From the NCBI GenBank assembly GCA_002007465.1, contig LNAC01000277.1, positions 720,915 through 784,914 of the forward strand: DNA of 64,000 bases. The letters are read 5' to 3'. This stretch comes from Ailurus styani. Lineage: Eukaryota; Chordata; Mammalia; Carnivora; Ailuridae. Both the position numbers and the translations under genes were made by a program. The notes under the pieces are model-generated. The model was given only the letters and a program-made list of their open reading frames with translations. It was not told the origin of the DNA and searched no databases. Shown piece after piece: positions 37,118 to 49,015 of this stretch (positions are counted from its first letter, which is position 1; every line of letters starts with the position of its first letter).

Positions 37118-37532
37118 TTTTAAAAAAAATTTAAGTTCACTTTAGTTAACATATACTGTATTATTATTTTCAGGGGTATAATTTAGTGATTCATCAGTTG
37201 CTCATTATCAAGTGCCCTCCTTAATGCCCATCACCCACTTACCCCATCCCCCACCCACCTCCCCTCCAGCAACCCTCAGTTTGTTTCCTAGAGTTAAGAG
37301 TCTCTTATAGTTTGGGGTGCCTGGGTGGCTTAGTGGGTTGGGGCCTCTGCCTTCAGCTCAGGTCGTGATCTCGGGGTCCTGGGATCGAGCCCCGTGTCAG
37401 GCTCCCTGCTGGGTGGGGAGCCTGCTTCCCCCTCTCTCTCTGCCTCTCTGCCTACTTGTGATCTCTCTCTCTATGTCAAATAAATAAATAAAATCTTTAA
37501 AAAAAAGAAGAGTCTCTTATAGTTTGTTGGAA
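37118..37532 (-). mobile_element. 5'-truncated carnivore L1 3' end, antisense, split by a SINE
   Basis: Complement of the carnivore L1 3' end: GTTCACTTTAGTTAACATAT, TTTAGTGATTCATCAGTTGC, AGTGCCCTCCTTAATGCCCA. The approximate target duplication is TGGAGATTTCT near 37106 and TGGAAATTTCT near 37533. The young SINE at 37314-37507 inserted later, duplicating 18 bp of this L1. Confidence 0.88.
37314..37507 (+). mobile_element. SINEC, young sense copy inside an antisense L1 end
   Basis: Head GGGGTGCCTGGGTGGCTTAG and tail CAAATAAATAAATAAAATCT. A perfect 18-bp target duplication, AAGAGTCTCTTATAGTTT, lies at 37296-37313 and 37508-37525. The perfect duplication implies a recent insertion. Confidence 0.96.
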
Positions 37533-38585
37533 GTGGAAATTTCTAAGGTCCAATCAGCCTAGTAGCTAAAGAACACGCTGAGGATGGACTGACTATCCTT
37601 GCACTCGGGGAGGGTGACCATGGTGGTCCAGTGGTTCCTTCTTGGGCTGCATATGTGCTCATCTAATAAATGGCCCTGAACCTCCCTGGGAAAGAAAGAA
37701 TACCAGCCTTGAGCCCAGAGCCTGGAAACCAGGGACAGTGCGTTGGGCAGAGACAGTGGTCAAACCTGCAGCCCTCAAGAAGCAGGCATGCCAATGCCAG
37801 CCCTGCTTGCTGATAGGGCCATATCCAGTGGTAGTGCCACTGTCCTTCCTACCTTGATGTCTCAGCAGGATCTTGTTCTAGGAGCTCTGTACGGAGGGAG
37901 AGGCCCAGAGCAATGTAACAGTACTTTCTTAGAATTGGGTTTTCACAACTTTCTAAAGCTATAAAAATGGTACAGAGGGTTTGCATATATCTATTACTCA
38001 GCTTCTCCCAGTGGTGACATCTTACATAATTACAGTACGTTTGCAAAACTAGGAAATTGATACTGTTATAATACAATGAACTCGACTATAGACTTTACTT
38101 GGATTTCATGAATTTTCGTAGAGATGATTTTTAAAAATCGTGAGACTGGTAAAAGTTATTGTTGCGCATGCTCTTCGCAGATTTCCTGTTTTGAAATAAT
38201 AGTCCATTTCCCCGGTTTTAAGATTTTTTCTAAAATTACAATTTGTTTCTGAAACTTTAAAGATAAGGTTTATTGAGCAGATTAGAGTGATGACAAAGAT
38301 GTTACCACCATCAAGACACACAAGGGAAATTTAATGAGCTGCAAATGCTAGCAAGGTGGAGTTTACCTTTATCAACAGGATGATCAGCCACATAACATGT
38401 TAGTACCTGGCCGCCACTTAAAACTTTGGACAAGAGATTTTAAAAAACAAAACTCATTGGGAATCAATTTTGCCACTAGCAACCAAGTAACTTTTCAGAT
38501 AACCAGTTCAAAAAATTGAAGGGTGTTTTAAAATAATTGATGCTAATCAAGAAGCAGGACAGATAGCACTAAACAAAGTATTCTT

Positions 38586-38602
38586 TTTTTTTTAAGATGG
38601 AT

Positions 38603-38633
<31 letters not shown>

Positions 38634-38807
38634 TTTTAGAGAAAGAGAGTGGGGGGTGGGTGAGGAGCAAAGGAAGAGGGAGTCTTAAGCAGACTCCATG
38701 CTGAACTTGGATGCCGACATGGGGCTTGATCTCACAACCCTGAGAGCAGGACCTGAGCTGAAACCAAGAGTGGAACACTTAACCAGCTGTGCTACCCACA
38801 CACCCCA
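38586..38807 (-). mobile_element. SINEC, antisense, with TTTA microsatellite tail
   Basis: A T-run, then about nine TTTA units (38602-38637) from tail expansion, ending in a decayed head complement, GTGCTACCCACACACCCC. The flanks share GTATTCTTT/ATATTCTTT. Confidence 0.88.
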
Positions 38808-39899
38808 ACAGAATATTCTTTCTGCTCAAAGAAGGAATAAAAATCTGAGACATCAGCTTTCAAAACATATACAGATAATTGACTTTCTTATTAAAATTTG
38901 GTGAATAGTCCATGATGGTATTGAAGTAGAAGCAGAGTCTGCCCCACGTGTGCTAGATTTCAGTCAGAGGAACCTGCCATCCCACCGTTCTGCTCCTCAT
39001 CTCACTTAAAAAATTTTTTAGCCCTATGTGTATTATAATTTTTTGTTATGCAAAATCCACTGGCAAAAGGAGACCTGAGTATTATTAGGTATTTGAATAT
39101 TTATTTAAAAAAACATTTAGTCCAATAGTTTTGTGACAAAAATTCAAAAAATTCAAAGCTTTGGTATAAAAAGTGACAGACTGATTTTACTAAGAAACAG
39201 CTATGTACTCATTTCATAGGCTTGCAAAGAAACCCTTCCTTACAGACTAGCATTAACCATTTGCACCATTGTACTAACATTATCATTTTTACTGCATTGG
39301 CTCGCCCTATTGTTCTGCTGCCCTGATAGCACTTACTACTCATTAATACTCATTTCTTCAGCCTCTCAGAGAGTCAGGACGTTATTGAACATTGAAAGGC
39401 AAGGTTCTCCTGAGTTTGCTTATCTGAACATATGATAAAACTTTTTAAGAGATCCTGATTCAAAATGCCTTCTGCAACTCTCCCAGTAAGGACTGGAGCT
39501 GCTACATGAAGACGCTCCAGGAGGTTCTGCGTGAACCAGAGGGTTCACATACACACTAGAAAGAAGCTCAAACCTAATGGGAAAAACATGTAAAATGGGG
39601 ATGATGGCCCAGCATTCCTCATTTTGTAAGATGTCACAGTTGCTGGCAAGTTTGGGCTTTTAAAATCCTATTTGAACATCCATATTTTAGGGAGATTTTG
39701 GTGAGGCAATCTCTGAAATGTTGAGGGGCAACCACAATGACATGGATCAGCCCTAGCTGGACTCCAGGCAAACCCCAGGCATGGAGTTTTAATTCCTGGA
39801 TTAAACATACCTGTTTGGAGCTGGCTGGGCACTGCACTTAGCTCCTTACTTGTCCTTTCAAGAGGCCATTGAATGTATTGTTTAGGTATCCAGACTCTA

Positions 39900-40095
39900 G
39901 AGACAGACACCTTGGAGTCATATTCTAGCGTTGCTTTGTATTATCCATATGACCTTGGCTGAGTGCCATGCTTCACTTTGTTTTCATTTCTAATATAGAG
40001 AGAGAGAAATGCCCATTTCATATGGTTGTTGTGGGGAATTGAATGGGATACTTTCATTTAAAGCGCTAGTATAATGCCACTATTGTATCTGCGGT
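39900..40095 (+). repeat. MIR, sense
   Basis: TTGGAGTCATATTCTAGCGT, ATATGACCTTGGCTGAGTGC, then GTTGTTGTGGGGAATTGAAT and AAAGCGCTAGTATAATGCC match the MIR core in order. Confidence 0.75.
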
Positions 40096-41089
40096 GTAGC
40101 TGTGTACAATGGTTACAGACCAATAGTACCAACATGGGAGTATTAAAGGCAAAGTCAGGGACAGAAAAGAGATGAAGGGAGAATGGGTTAGGGACATCCT
40201 CAGAGAGAGCGTGAATATAGTAGGATCTAGTAGGTTTGACCAAGGGGAATACATTTGAAGTCCATGAGCAAAACTGAGGTCCAAACTAACAGGAAAGAAG
40301 GCACAGGCCTAAGATGGTTACATGAGAAGAAGTTTATCCTGCACAGTAATTAAATAAATGTAAATCAATGTAACAATGAAATGTCGTAGTGCCAATAATT
40401 ATTTAGAATAACTAAAACCTGTGTGAAAGAAGAAGAGAAAACAGGTTTACTCACATACTGCTAATAGAAGCATAAATTGGTATAGTTTTTCAGGAGGCCT
40501 AATTGGAAAAATAAGTTATAGTCCTTAAATATGTATAGCCTAACTTACTCTTTGATTCTACTTTCAGGTCCTCACCCTACTGAAAAGCTACTTACATTTA
40601 CAACAGGAAGAACATAAATAAATTGTGACCAATCCATACACCCTGTTACTAATATTCAAGTTAAAAATCATTCGGTAGTTGACTGCAGAAATCCACATGT
40701 GTTTTTACAGTCTTTCAACAACTATTATATTAGTTGAGCTCTCTAGAAAGGAATCTTCTTTATTCATGAAGAAAAGTTAACTCAGTCTTTACTGTAGAAT
40801 AAGGGAGGCTGAACTCTGCATGAGTTCTTATACTGTGATGTAATGCCTCTCTGGAGTGTTGAGAGAGCATTTTTGTTGCTTTATAATATTGTTATTGGCA
40901 AGCCCATTACTGCTGTATAATAACAATACTTAAGTAATGCTGTTAGTTTCTTGATTTCATGAATTGAGTGTAGAATTTAGAGTAATAACATTTAAATTAT
41001 TATTTAAGTAAGAATTACATGTGGTATTTATGCAGCTTGTGAAAAAACAAAAACATAAGACATTTCACTTATCAAATTGGCAAATATTT

Positions 41090-41206
41090 TTACAACTTAA
41101 TTGAGGTATAATTGAAGTATAATAAGCTGCACATAATATATACAGTTTGATCAGCTTTGACATATGAACTGTTTTTACTCACAGCACTTCTGACATCAAA
41201 TATATG
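41090..41206 (-). mobile_element. Short L1 3'-UTR-like fragment, antisense
   Basis: ACTTAATTGAGGTATAATTG followed by TTTGATCAGCTTTGACATAT resembles an L1 3'-UTR complement. It abuts the LTR-like copy at 41207. Confidence 0.5.
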
Positions 41207-41780
41207 AGGATTTTTTTTCCCCTCATACCAACCAATTCTCCAACTTTACAGACAGCCGTTGGGTGTCTTACAGTTCAGCTCAATTCTGATACAACCCAGA
41301 ATTAACATAGACCCCCACAGATTAAGGACTCAGCCCCACAAGATTGCCCCACTTCAGATGCCAGTCACAAGTTCCATGCTGCCTCCTGTTCTTCTCACCA
41401 GCTGGCTATCAGTTTAGGGAGTTCCCACAACCCCCTCCTCAAGTTTGATGATTTGCTAGAATGGCTCACAGAACTCAGGAAGATATTTTATTTCCTGTCA
41501 CTGTTTTTTTTTTTTTTTATAAAGAATATAAAGTAAACAGCCAGATGATGAGGTACACAGGGTGAGGTCCAAAAGGTCTGGAGCACAGCAATTGGCATAG
41601 GGGGTGCACCACCCTCTTAGCACATGAATATGTTCAAAACTCGGGCGCTCTCCAAGCTTCATCATTTAGGGGTTTTGTATGGAGGTTGCATTACATAGGC
41701 AAGTTTGATTAAATCATTGGCGATCTCTAGCTCCTCTCACCTCCCAGAGGTCGGAGGGTAGGACTGAAAGTACCTTTTTT
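41207..41780 (+). mobile_element. Ancient LTR-like repeat, copy 2 of 3
   Basis: Same landmarks in the same direction: CAGCTCAATTCTGATAC, TTTGCTAGAATGGCTCACAG, CAGCCAGATGATGAGGTACA, GATTAAATCATTGGCGATCT, and CCCAGAGGTCGGAGGGTAGG. Its right end is truncated near 41780 relative to copy 3. Confidence 0.6.
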
Positions 41781-42920
41781 ATTGTTTTGGTATAGAGGGT
41801 TTTATTTAAAAATCTTCTCACTTACCTACATAGAAAGCAGAGGCAAAGATTTTTTTAATAATAATATTCAATACCAAAATAGAAAAAAAAGGCACTTTCA
41901 TATATTAATATGGGAGTGTGAAATTCTTTCAACTTTTTTGGAGTTGTACCAATTTGGAGCAAATTGTTAATGTCAAAACCTAAAATGCATATTGTTTGAA
42001 TAGCAATTCTGCTTCTAACTTAAGGAAATAAATTTTCTTGTAAACGTGGATTTAAAAACAAAAATGTTCATCGCTATGTTGTTTGTAATAACAAAAATTT
42101 GGAAACAAGTTAGATGTCCAACAATATGGACTTGTTTAAAGAAACAATTCATATAATGAAATATTATGCCTTAATAGTAGTAGTAGAAGTATATTGTCTT
42201 ATAAACAGCAGGATTATATGGTAGGCCTATGTTTTAACATGTTTTTTCAACTGAACACCAAAGAAGTTCATGCAAAAAAAGATAAAGCATATCTTTAAAG
42301 CAAAATGTCAATAGTCGTTTCCTCTGATTAGTAAGATTTGTCTGTATTTTATCCAATGCGTGTTTTCTTTGAAAAATTTTTATTGAAATTTCTTCCTGAT
42401 TATAAAATTAACACAAAGGCATAATAATAAAGTCAATCCATAAAATCCAATCTGTTAATTTGAGCTATATAAATTATTTTTTTAAAAATAACAACTGTTT
42501 CATGTTTGATGCTACCAGAATAAAGTCCCTGGAGCTTGGCCCCTGCCTACCTCCACCTTACCTTTTTGCAGTTCCCATCTCTCACTTCATGCTCTAGTGG
42601 TAAGGAACTACCCGAGGTTGTCTGGCACACGCACTCTGCTAGTCCCTGCCTTTGTCTCTCTGCCTTCAGTTCTCTTCCTCCTCGGCTTTATTCTCCTTAT
42701 CCCCTGAAATCTGCTGTCAGTGTCATGCCCGGGAACCCTTTCCCGAGCTCCTAGTGCTTCTCCTTTCCCATTTCCACTGCTCTCTAGATCCGTCTTTACT
42801 GAGGCACCTACCATGTTCCATTATCCCTTTTCATTTTCCTCTCCCAACAGACTGAGCCTGAGTGGAGGTCAGGACAGTATTGGTTAGCACAGTGCCTGGA
42901 ACCTAGCAATAGAAGCTTAA

Positions 42921-42944
42921 CTGTGTGTGTGTGTGTGTGTGTGT
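42921..42944 (+). repeat. (GT)n microsatellite
   Basis: About 12 GT units in otherwise unassigned intron. Confidence 0.93.
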
Positions 42945-43224
42945 ATTTGTAATTGAACAAGAGAAATAAAGATGTGATGAGATCAAACAATGTGGAATGT
43001 TGGAAGAAGTGTGAATATATCTGCATGACTGGAGCATGGGATTTTCATGAAGAATTTAGAAGAGAATAGAAATGTAAGGAGGAGCCAGATGATTAAGGGC
43101 TTCATATGACATCCCAAGGAGTTTGGATTTACTAGTTCAGTGATGGGAAGCCAGAAAAGACGTTAAAGTAAGAAAATGGCTAGCCTTAGCATTTTTCAAA
43201 GTGTTAGTTGTTATTAATATTAAC

Positions 43225-43345
43225 TAAAACACCAGGGTATAGAATTGTTAAATCAGTATATGATACACCTGAAACTAATGTAACGCCGTATGTTAAATAT
43301 ACTGGAATTAAATTAAAATTTTTAAAATTGGATAAAAAATAAATT
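43225..43345 (+). mobile_element. L1 3' end fragment, sense
   Basis: ATGATACACCTGAAACTAAT, then TATGTTAAATATACTGGAAT and AATTAAAATTTTTAAAATTG, as at the 3' end of older carnivore L1s. The second sense-oriented L1 piece in the window. Confidence 0.7.
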
Positions 43346-43570
43346 TGTGAAGTCCTGGGTTAAACCAAGTTGAATAGATTTTTGTTCTGAACTTCTCAGT
43401 CTTTACTATGCTAATGTGCATTTTTAATCCTCCAAAAGGTAGAGGGGTGTGTGTATGTGAGATCATTTGCATTATTTCCTAGATTTATTTACCATGGAGC
43501 ACTTTTATTTGGAGCTGCATGATAGCCATTTGGGGAAATGGACACCAGGGAGAGTAGCAGCAATGAAACT

Positions 43571-43768
43571 TTAAAAAAAAGATTTTATTTATTTATTTGA
43601 GAGAGAGAGAGAGCACTCGAGCGAGCACAAACAGGGGAAGGGGCAGAGGAAGGAGCAGACTCCCCGCTGAGTAGGGAGCCCAACACAGAGTTCCATCCCA
43701 GGACGCTGAGACCATGACCTGAGCTGAAGTCAGATGCTTAACTAACTAGTTGAGCCACCCACGCGCCC
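43571..43768 (-). mobile_element. SINEC, antisense
   Basis: GATTTTATTTATTTATTTGA at the left; GAGCCACCCACGCGCCCC at the right. The flanks share AGCAG..GAA/AGCAG.GGAA. It is the SINE nearest upstream of the 308-nt STAU2 exon, about 1 kb away. Confidence 0.9.
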
Positions 43769-44742
43769 CAGCAGTGGAATCTTTTAGTGATTGTTACAGT
43801 AGTCCAGGTGAGAAACAGTGAAGGCTTGAATCAGAAGGTTAATGGTGGGAGAGAGAGAGGCAAGAACATGGGAATTAAGTTGTGTCTGTCAGAGCACATC
43901 CTCTAAAAGTGTGATTTCTCAATAATTTTAAAAGAAAACATGGTTTCAGAGATGCTAATATCTGATCCAAAGACATTAGCACATACAGTGTGAAACGCGG
44001 TTTGAAACATTCCTGAGACAAATGGTGGTCAAAGGAAAGGGCTTCTTTTGTATGTTTACATCCCCACCAACTGATAACATAGCCCTAGGCTCCCTCCTCT
44101 TGCTGTCAGAACCTGTCCATGGTCTGGCTTGAACGAACACACTTGAGGAAGGGACAAATTCTAGAGTGGCTATGGTAACTGCTCATCTACGGATGAGTCA
44201 AAGATGGTCGTCCCGAGTGTAGATTGGACAACTGAGCATAGACGGTGGCATCCTAATGAGATTAACAAGATTGGAGACAGTGCCAGTTTTGGGAAGAAGA
44301 TACTCCATCACTTTTTGAAATGTTCATGAGTTCGAATTGTCTGTGGGACACCCTTGTGAGGAGAAGAACACGTGTAGGCCATCAGGTATATGAGTTTGTA
44401 CCTCAGATGACTTGGACTGGTTCGGCCTTCATTTTACTTACTGTTTCTCAATTGCTGCATATGATAGGGGTTTGGTGTCTCTTTAGGAGATGATAAAATA
44501 TTAAATTGCAGGTTGAAGACCCAGCACATTCCCAATCTTTCTGAACTTCTGACATGTTGTTCACCTCTAAATTGAGGCTGCAATTGCCTCGGCACCTATG
44601 AGGAAGAGGCTTAATTTTAAGACGGTGTGTCTTACTGCTTTGTTACTAAACCAAGTAAAATCATTAAGTGACTAATGCTGTAACATGTTTCTATTTTAAT
44701 TATTTCAAATGTAATAACAGTGTTCCTTCATTTTATTTATAG

Positions 44743-45050
44743 CTCCAAAAGGAATTCTTCATTTGTCTCCTGATGTTTATCAAGAGATGGAAGCCAGCCG
44801 CCACAAAGTAATCTCTGGCACTACTCTAGGCTATTTGTCACCCAAAGATATGAACCAACCCTCGAGCTCTTTCTTCAGTATATCTCCCACATCGAATAGT
44901 TCAGCTACAATTGCCAGGGAACTCCTAATGAATGGAACATCTCCTACAGCTGAAGCCATAGGTTTAAAAGGAAGTTCTCCTACTCCCCCTTGTTCTCCAG
45001 TACAACCTTCAAAACAACTGGAATATTTAGCAAGGATTCAAGGCTTTCAG
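44743..45050 (+). CDS. STAU2: STAU2 internal coding exon, Ser/Pro-rich linker to start of dsRBD5
   Basis: A 308-nt exon. The acceptor is TTATTTATAG ending at 44742; the donor is GTATGA starting at 45051, a weaker consensus than that of the previous exon. The first two bases complete a split Thr codon, then come 102 open codons. The peptide begins PKGILHLSPDVYQEMEASR, the segment corresponding to the STAU1 tubulin-binding region. It continues through a Ser/Thr/Pro-rich low-complexity stretch (SSSFFSISPTSNSSA and GSSPTPPCSPVQPSK), likely disordered and phosphorylatable. It ends KQLEYLARIQGFQ, the first helix of the short fifth dsRNA-binding domain. Read-through into the intron would add one Val and stop, so it must splice on or use a downstream terminal exon. 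The next STAU2 exon was not found in the remaining 18.95 kb. Confidence 0.96.
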
Positions 45051-45813
45051 GTATGAATTAAAAGCAAAAACAAAAACAAGAAAACAAATTCATTAGCCCC
45101 AAATCCTTCATCTCTATCCATCAGAAAGCTCATCCTTGCCTGCTAGTGTGACCTATATGCCACTTACATTGTAAAGTATTAGGAACACAGAAGTCAGAAA
45201 AAAGAGAGCCATATGCACGTGCCTCATTTTCTTTTATTTTCATTCTATCCATTCATCTTTTGCTGCCTGGATCACCTCCATTTTCCTTCTTCTTCCTCTT
45301 ATTTTATTTTTTGAAACATTTTAAATTTTCTGTTCTGTCTCCCAGTTGGTCTTGATTGGGTGCATTTAGCTCCTCACTCTGTCTTTCACAAACAAAAATT
45401 CTGCCTTCATACATTTGGTATTAGTATTTAGCACTACGTTCTCCTTCATTTACAATAAGGCTGAGTTTTTCTAATGATGATGTTACTTTCATAGCAGTTT
45501 TGAAGTTGGCATTCTGTTGCTAGTAATGATTCAGGTATACCGTGAAGGTACAACATCTTAGAACTCTGCTATCTTAGGAGCTAATTAAACATGGTATTAG
45601 AACAATAATGACATGCTTTCTAGTTGTTTGAAGCATAAAAACATGGATTTGTTTCAGTGGATCATGTTTTGAACCGTCTAGGGTAGCTCCTGTCTCATGG
45701 TACTAACAGTTTTATTTCACCGGTAGTCTGACTCTAGCTCACAGCTCAATGAACTTGTGAATATGAATTTGGGGATGGAAGTTTTTTCCCTATTTATTCT
45801 TTGTTCCCTTAAA

Positions 45814-45855
45814 ATACACACACACACACACACACAACAACAACAACAACAACCA
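45814..45855 (+). repeat. Compound (CA)n(CAA)n microsatellite
   Basis: About ten CA units pass directly into about six CAA units, then CCACCAAC. It lies 0.76 kb after the 308-nt STAU2 exon. Confidence 0.94.
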
Positions 45856-48250
45856 CCAACAGTCCTTTCTGGACAGAGCTTTTAAAAGAATTGTTAACTC
45901 TAGGAAGAGGAAATACCTGTGTTCTGATTTCTTAGTTGCCTTGAGAATCATGTACTGAACTGTTACTGCTGACCTGACTGGATGAACAGCCGCGTGCTCG
46001 TGCATAGAAAGAGTGTACTGCACCCTCAGATTTCACTGTTTTCATCCCCTTTTCCATCTCAGTCTTATTCCTTAAGACCAAAAACTGTAATTTCCTTTAG
46101 CGAAGCTCTAGAAGCTCTGTATTGTGTAGAATGATCATGTATTTATAAACATTTTACAAGTTTAGATATAAAATCAGAAAGAAGATCATGTGTTTTGGCA
46201 GGTGTTTTGCATGTTTCTTTTGTTCGCCTTCAACAGAAACCCGATTCTTTCAAATCTATTGCCAGGTAATCGTTAGTGTTTTTAATTAGACTATTAATAC
46301 GAAATTGAAGAAGCTGTTACCAATTATTGGCTCTGTCGTCTGAAATTTTGAACACTTAAAGTTAAAATTTTAGTATTTGTTTTGGTTGTTTACCTTAAGA
46401 ATGACAATAAGTCACCGTTTAAAATAAAAAGACCACAATTCATACCGTTAAAGTACTGGAAAAAAGCTAATAATTTAGTTCTATAATCTGCACACCATGA
46501 GCTAGAAATAAACTGTGATGAAAAGAAATTCACTGCTTATTTACAAATCTAGTTATTTAGAAAAGTTTGAGAGTAACAATGCATTTTTATAGAAGCAAAG
46601 CACAAAATACATTCAAGCTCGGAACTGATTTTTTTTGCTTGGAGATGTTATTATGGTAGATGTAATTTTGCTGCCAGAGGAACTACTTAAATTTTTTTAT
46701 TTGTATTTATTTGTTACTTCTTAGTGATGAAACAATTATAATTTTATAATTACTTTAGTCAAAATGTCGAGTCTGTTTCCCCCATTATTGGGCTGACTGC
46801 TCAGACCTCTTTCTAAAGCTTATGCTAAGATAATATGCTCTTATTTATGGACAAGTTAAACATTTCCAAATTTGTGTACTGTGATTTTTACATACTAATG
46901 AATATAAACAGATGGTTTTAAAACATTACTGTGCTGCTTTGGTCAAATGAGCTTGGTATTGATGTGAAATATTGTATCACCGATAGATCACAACCTGCAG
47001 CTGAGCAGTGAACAGAAGCTCTGTGGGAAAAGGCTTAGTGTCCTGTCAGGCACAGAGCATATCTTCATAATGTCACGGTAAAAGGTTCTTTGTAGTTAAG
47101 AGTTTTAAAGCCTATTTCTTAATGGGTAACTTTCTCAGGTATCTTTACCTGGTAGGAAAACATGTAGACTGTTTCTCTTTCTTAAATGTTTCCATTGGAC
47201 TGTAGTTTAGAAATTATAGGGCCAGCTTGTCATGGATTACATGCTATTATGTTATTTTTAATTTCTGGAATTTAAAAACAATAAATTCTTTTTCTGTGTT
47301 TCTAGGTTAGTACTTTTTTATTTTGTTATTGTACACTGAATAGATACTATTGCTTGTTGAATATTGTATAAACCCTTCTTTGGCCTTCCTTGCCCATTGA
47401 AATTTGACTTAAGCCTATCAGAGCCATTGTATGTGACAGCTATATTGTATTACAAAGTAAAAATATATTAGTGTACTGAAAACTAAATTGTTTTAACTTA
47501 AAAATTTTTTCATTACCCAATCTTTAATTGAAATTTATAAATTACAGAAAGCTTGTTTGCTTAGTAGAATGTAGGTATTAAGCTCACATTCTTTGCTTAA
47601 ATCTATAAAATAATTAAAATTATTATACAATCAAAGTTATTAATAAAGCTGACTTCACAGAGAAGAATGTGACTGAACCCTTGCACATTCTTGGTAATTC
47701 TTTCATCATTGCCCGGGCTCACCTAAAGTTTTTATTTTTATTTTAGATGCAAGCTTTTGGATCCCCATCATAAATGAATATGTGTCTCTTTGAAGTTTTA
47801 TTGAGTGAATTTTAACTCTTTTAAAACCTGAATGTTCTTATTGATTGTTTCATTATTTTTTAAACAGAAGTTTTATGTCAACAGTTCTGTGAGCCTTAGA
47901 TTTTGTCCAGCCCAGTCAGTATGCTTCCATAACTTCAATGCTTTTCACAAAAACTCATTAGAAATTATAATTGTACCAACGTGTTTCAGGGTTCTTTGTT
48001 ATGTACCTTGATACTCTTTAATTATAATGCCAAAACTATTCAGCTTTTTAAAGACAATTATTATGGCAGAGACATTCTTGAAATGCTGTGCATTTGAACC
48101 AAAGTGGAAGACTTTGTTTTGATGTGTTATAATTTACATTATTGTAAGTTTTAATATCATTAATACGTTTTGCCCTACTAATGATATTAGAAATTTAGAT
48201 TTGTATAATTATAGTTAGTTCCCTTGTCTTTTGGTTCTTGCACCAATTCT

Positions 48251-49015
48251 AGTGTATGTGTAGGGCTAGGCTGGTTCCCACACAGCACTAAGCAGCCTGT
48301 CTGAGAATTCAACTCAGTTCTGATACTCCCTTCATGGAGACAGCATCAGATCCCACAGGTCAAAGGTTCAGTCCTACAAGACCCCACCCACTGCCAACTA
48401 TTAGATATCAGTCAAGCCCAGGTTGCTTCCTGTACTTTTGACTGACCAGCTCTAAATCAGAGGTTCCCCCAACCTCCTCCTCAGGTTCAATTAGTTTGCT
48501 AGAGCAACTCACAGAATTCAGAGAATTTTACTTACTAAATCACCAGTTTATTGTGAAAGGATATAACTCAGTACAATTGGGTAGAAGAGATGTCTAGGGC
48601 AAGGTATGTGTCTGGGGCACAAAGCTTCCATGCCTTCTGTTAGTACGCCACTTTCCCAGTACCTCCGTGTGTTCACCAATCCAGAAGCTCTCAGAACCCT
48701 GTCCTTTCGGGCTTTTATGGAGGCTTCATTATACTGTCGTGATGGATTAAATCATTAACCACTGGCAACTGATTCAACCTCCAGCCTCTCTCCCCTCTCC
48801 CAAGGTCAGGGGGATGGTACTGAAAACTCCAACTCCCTAACCAATTTTTGGCTCCATTGGCAACCAGCTCCCATCCGTAGATGCTTTCAAAAGTCACCTC
48901 CTTAACATAAAATTCTGTCACTTTCAATACTTAGGGAATCCCAAGGGTTTGAGGAGCTAGTGTCAGAAAAAAGGGTTGAAGACCAAATATATATTTCTTA
49001 TAAATCACAATATCA
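48251..49015 (+). mobile_element. Ancient LTR-like repeat, copy 3 of 3, the most complete
   Basis: From GTGTAGGGCTAGGCTGGTTC to ACCAAATATATATTTCTTAT. Landmarks: GTTTGCTAGAGCAACTCACA, TTTATTGTGAAAGGATATAA, TTATGGAGGCTTCATTATAC, TAAATCATTAACCACTGGCA, GGGAATCCCAAGGGTTTGAG. It resembles a solitary LTR (possibly MLT2/ERVL class). No target duplication was fixed and no viral coding region is present. Confidence 0.65.

Larger units (their letters stand above)
43070..43880. repeat. Old unassigned repeat, split by an L1 piece and a SINE
   Basis: Pieces at 43070-43200 (GAGTTTGGATTTACTAGTTC; GATGGGAAGCCAGAAAAG) and 43780-43880 (TTACAGTAGTCCAGGTGAGA) read as one element. It is interrupted by the L1 3' end at 43225-43345, then intervening unassigned sequence, then the SINE at 43571-43768. 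Confidence 0.45.
15311..44742 (+). other. STAU2: STAU2 intron, 29,432 nt
   Basis: This is the largest complete intron in the window. Stretches with no recognisable gene or repeat are 15311-15626, 15900-16885, 17120-20120, 21630-22055, 24000-24860, 25015-25410, 29800-30860, 34175-34500, 35030-36255, 37550-38580, 38810-39895, 40100-41085, 41785-42915 and 43880-44742. The rest is LINE, SINE, MIR and LTR-like sequence, listed separately. Confidence 0.93.

Noticed and set aside
46200..47780. Possible extra STAU2 exon after AG-like acceptors (for example TTTTATTTTAGATGC at about 47736-47750)
   Set aside because: No in-frame peptide resembling the STAU2 C-terminus follows, and stops occur soon after.
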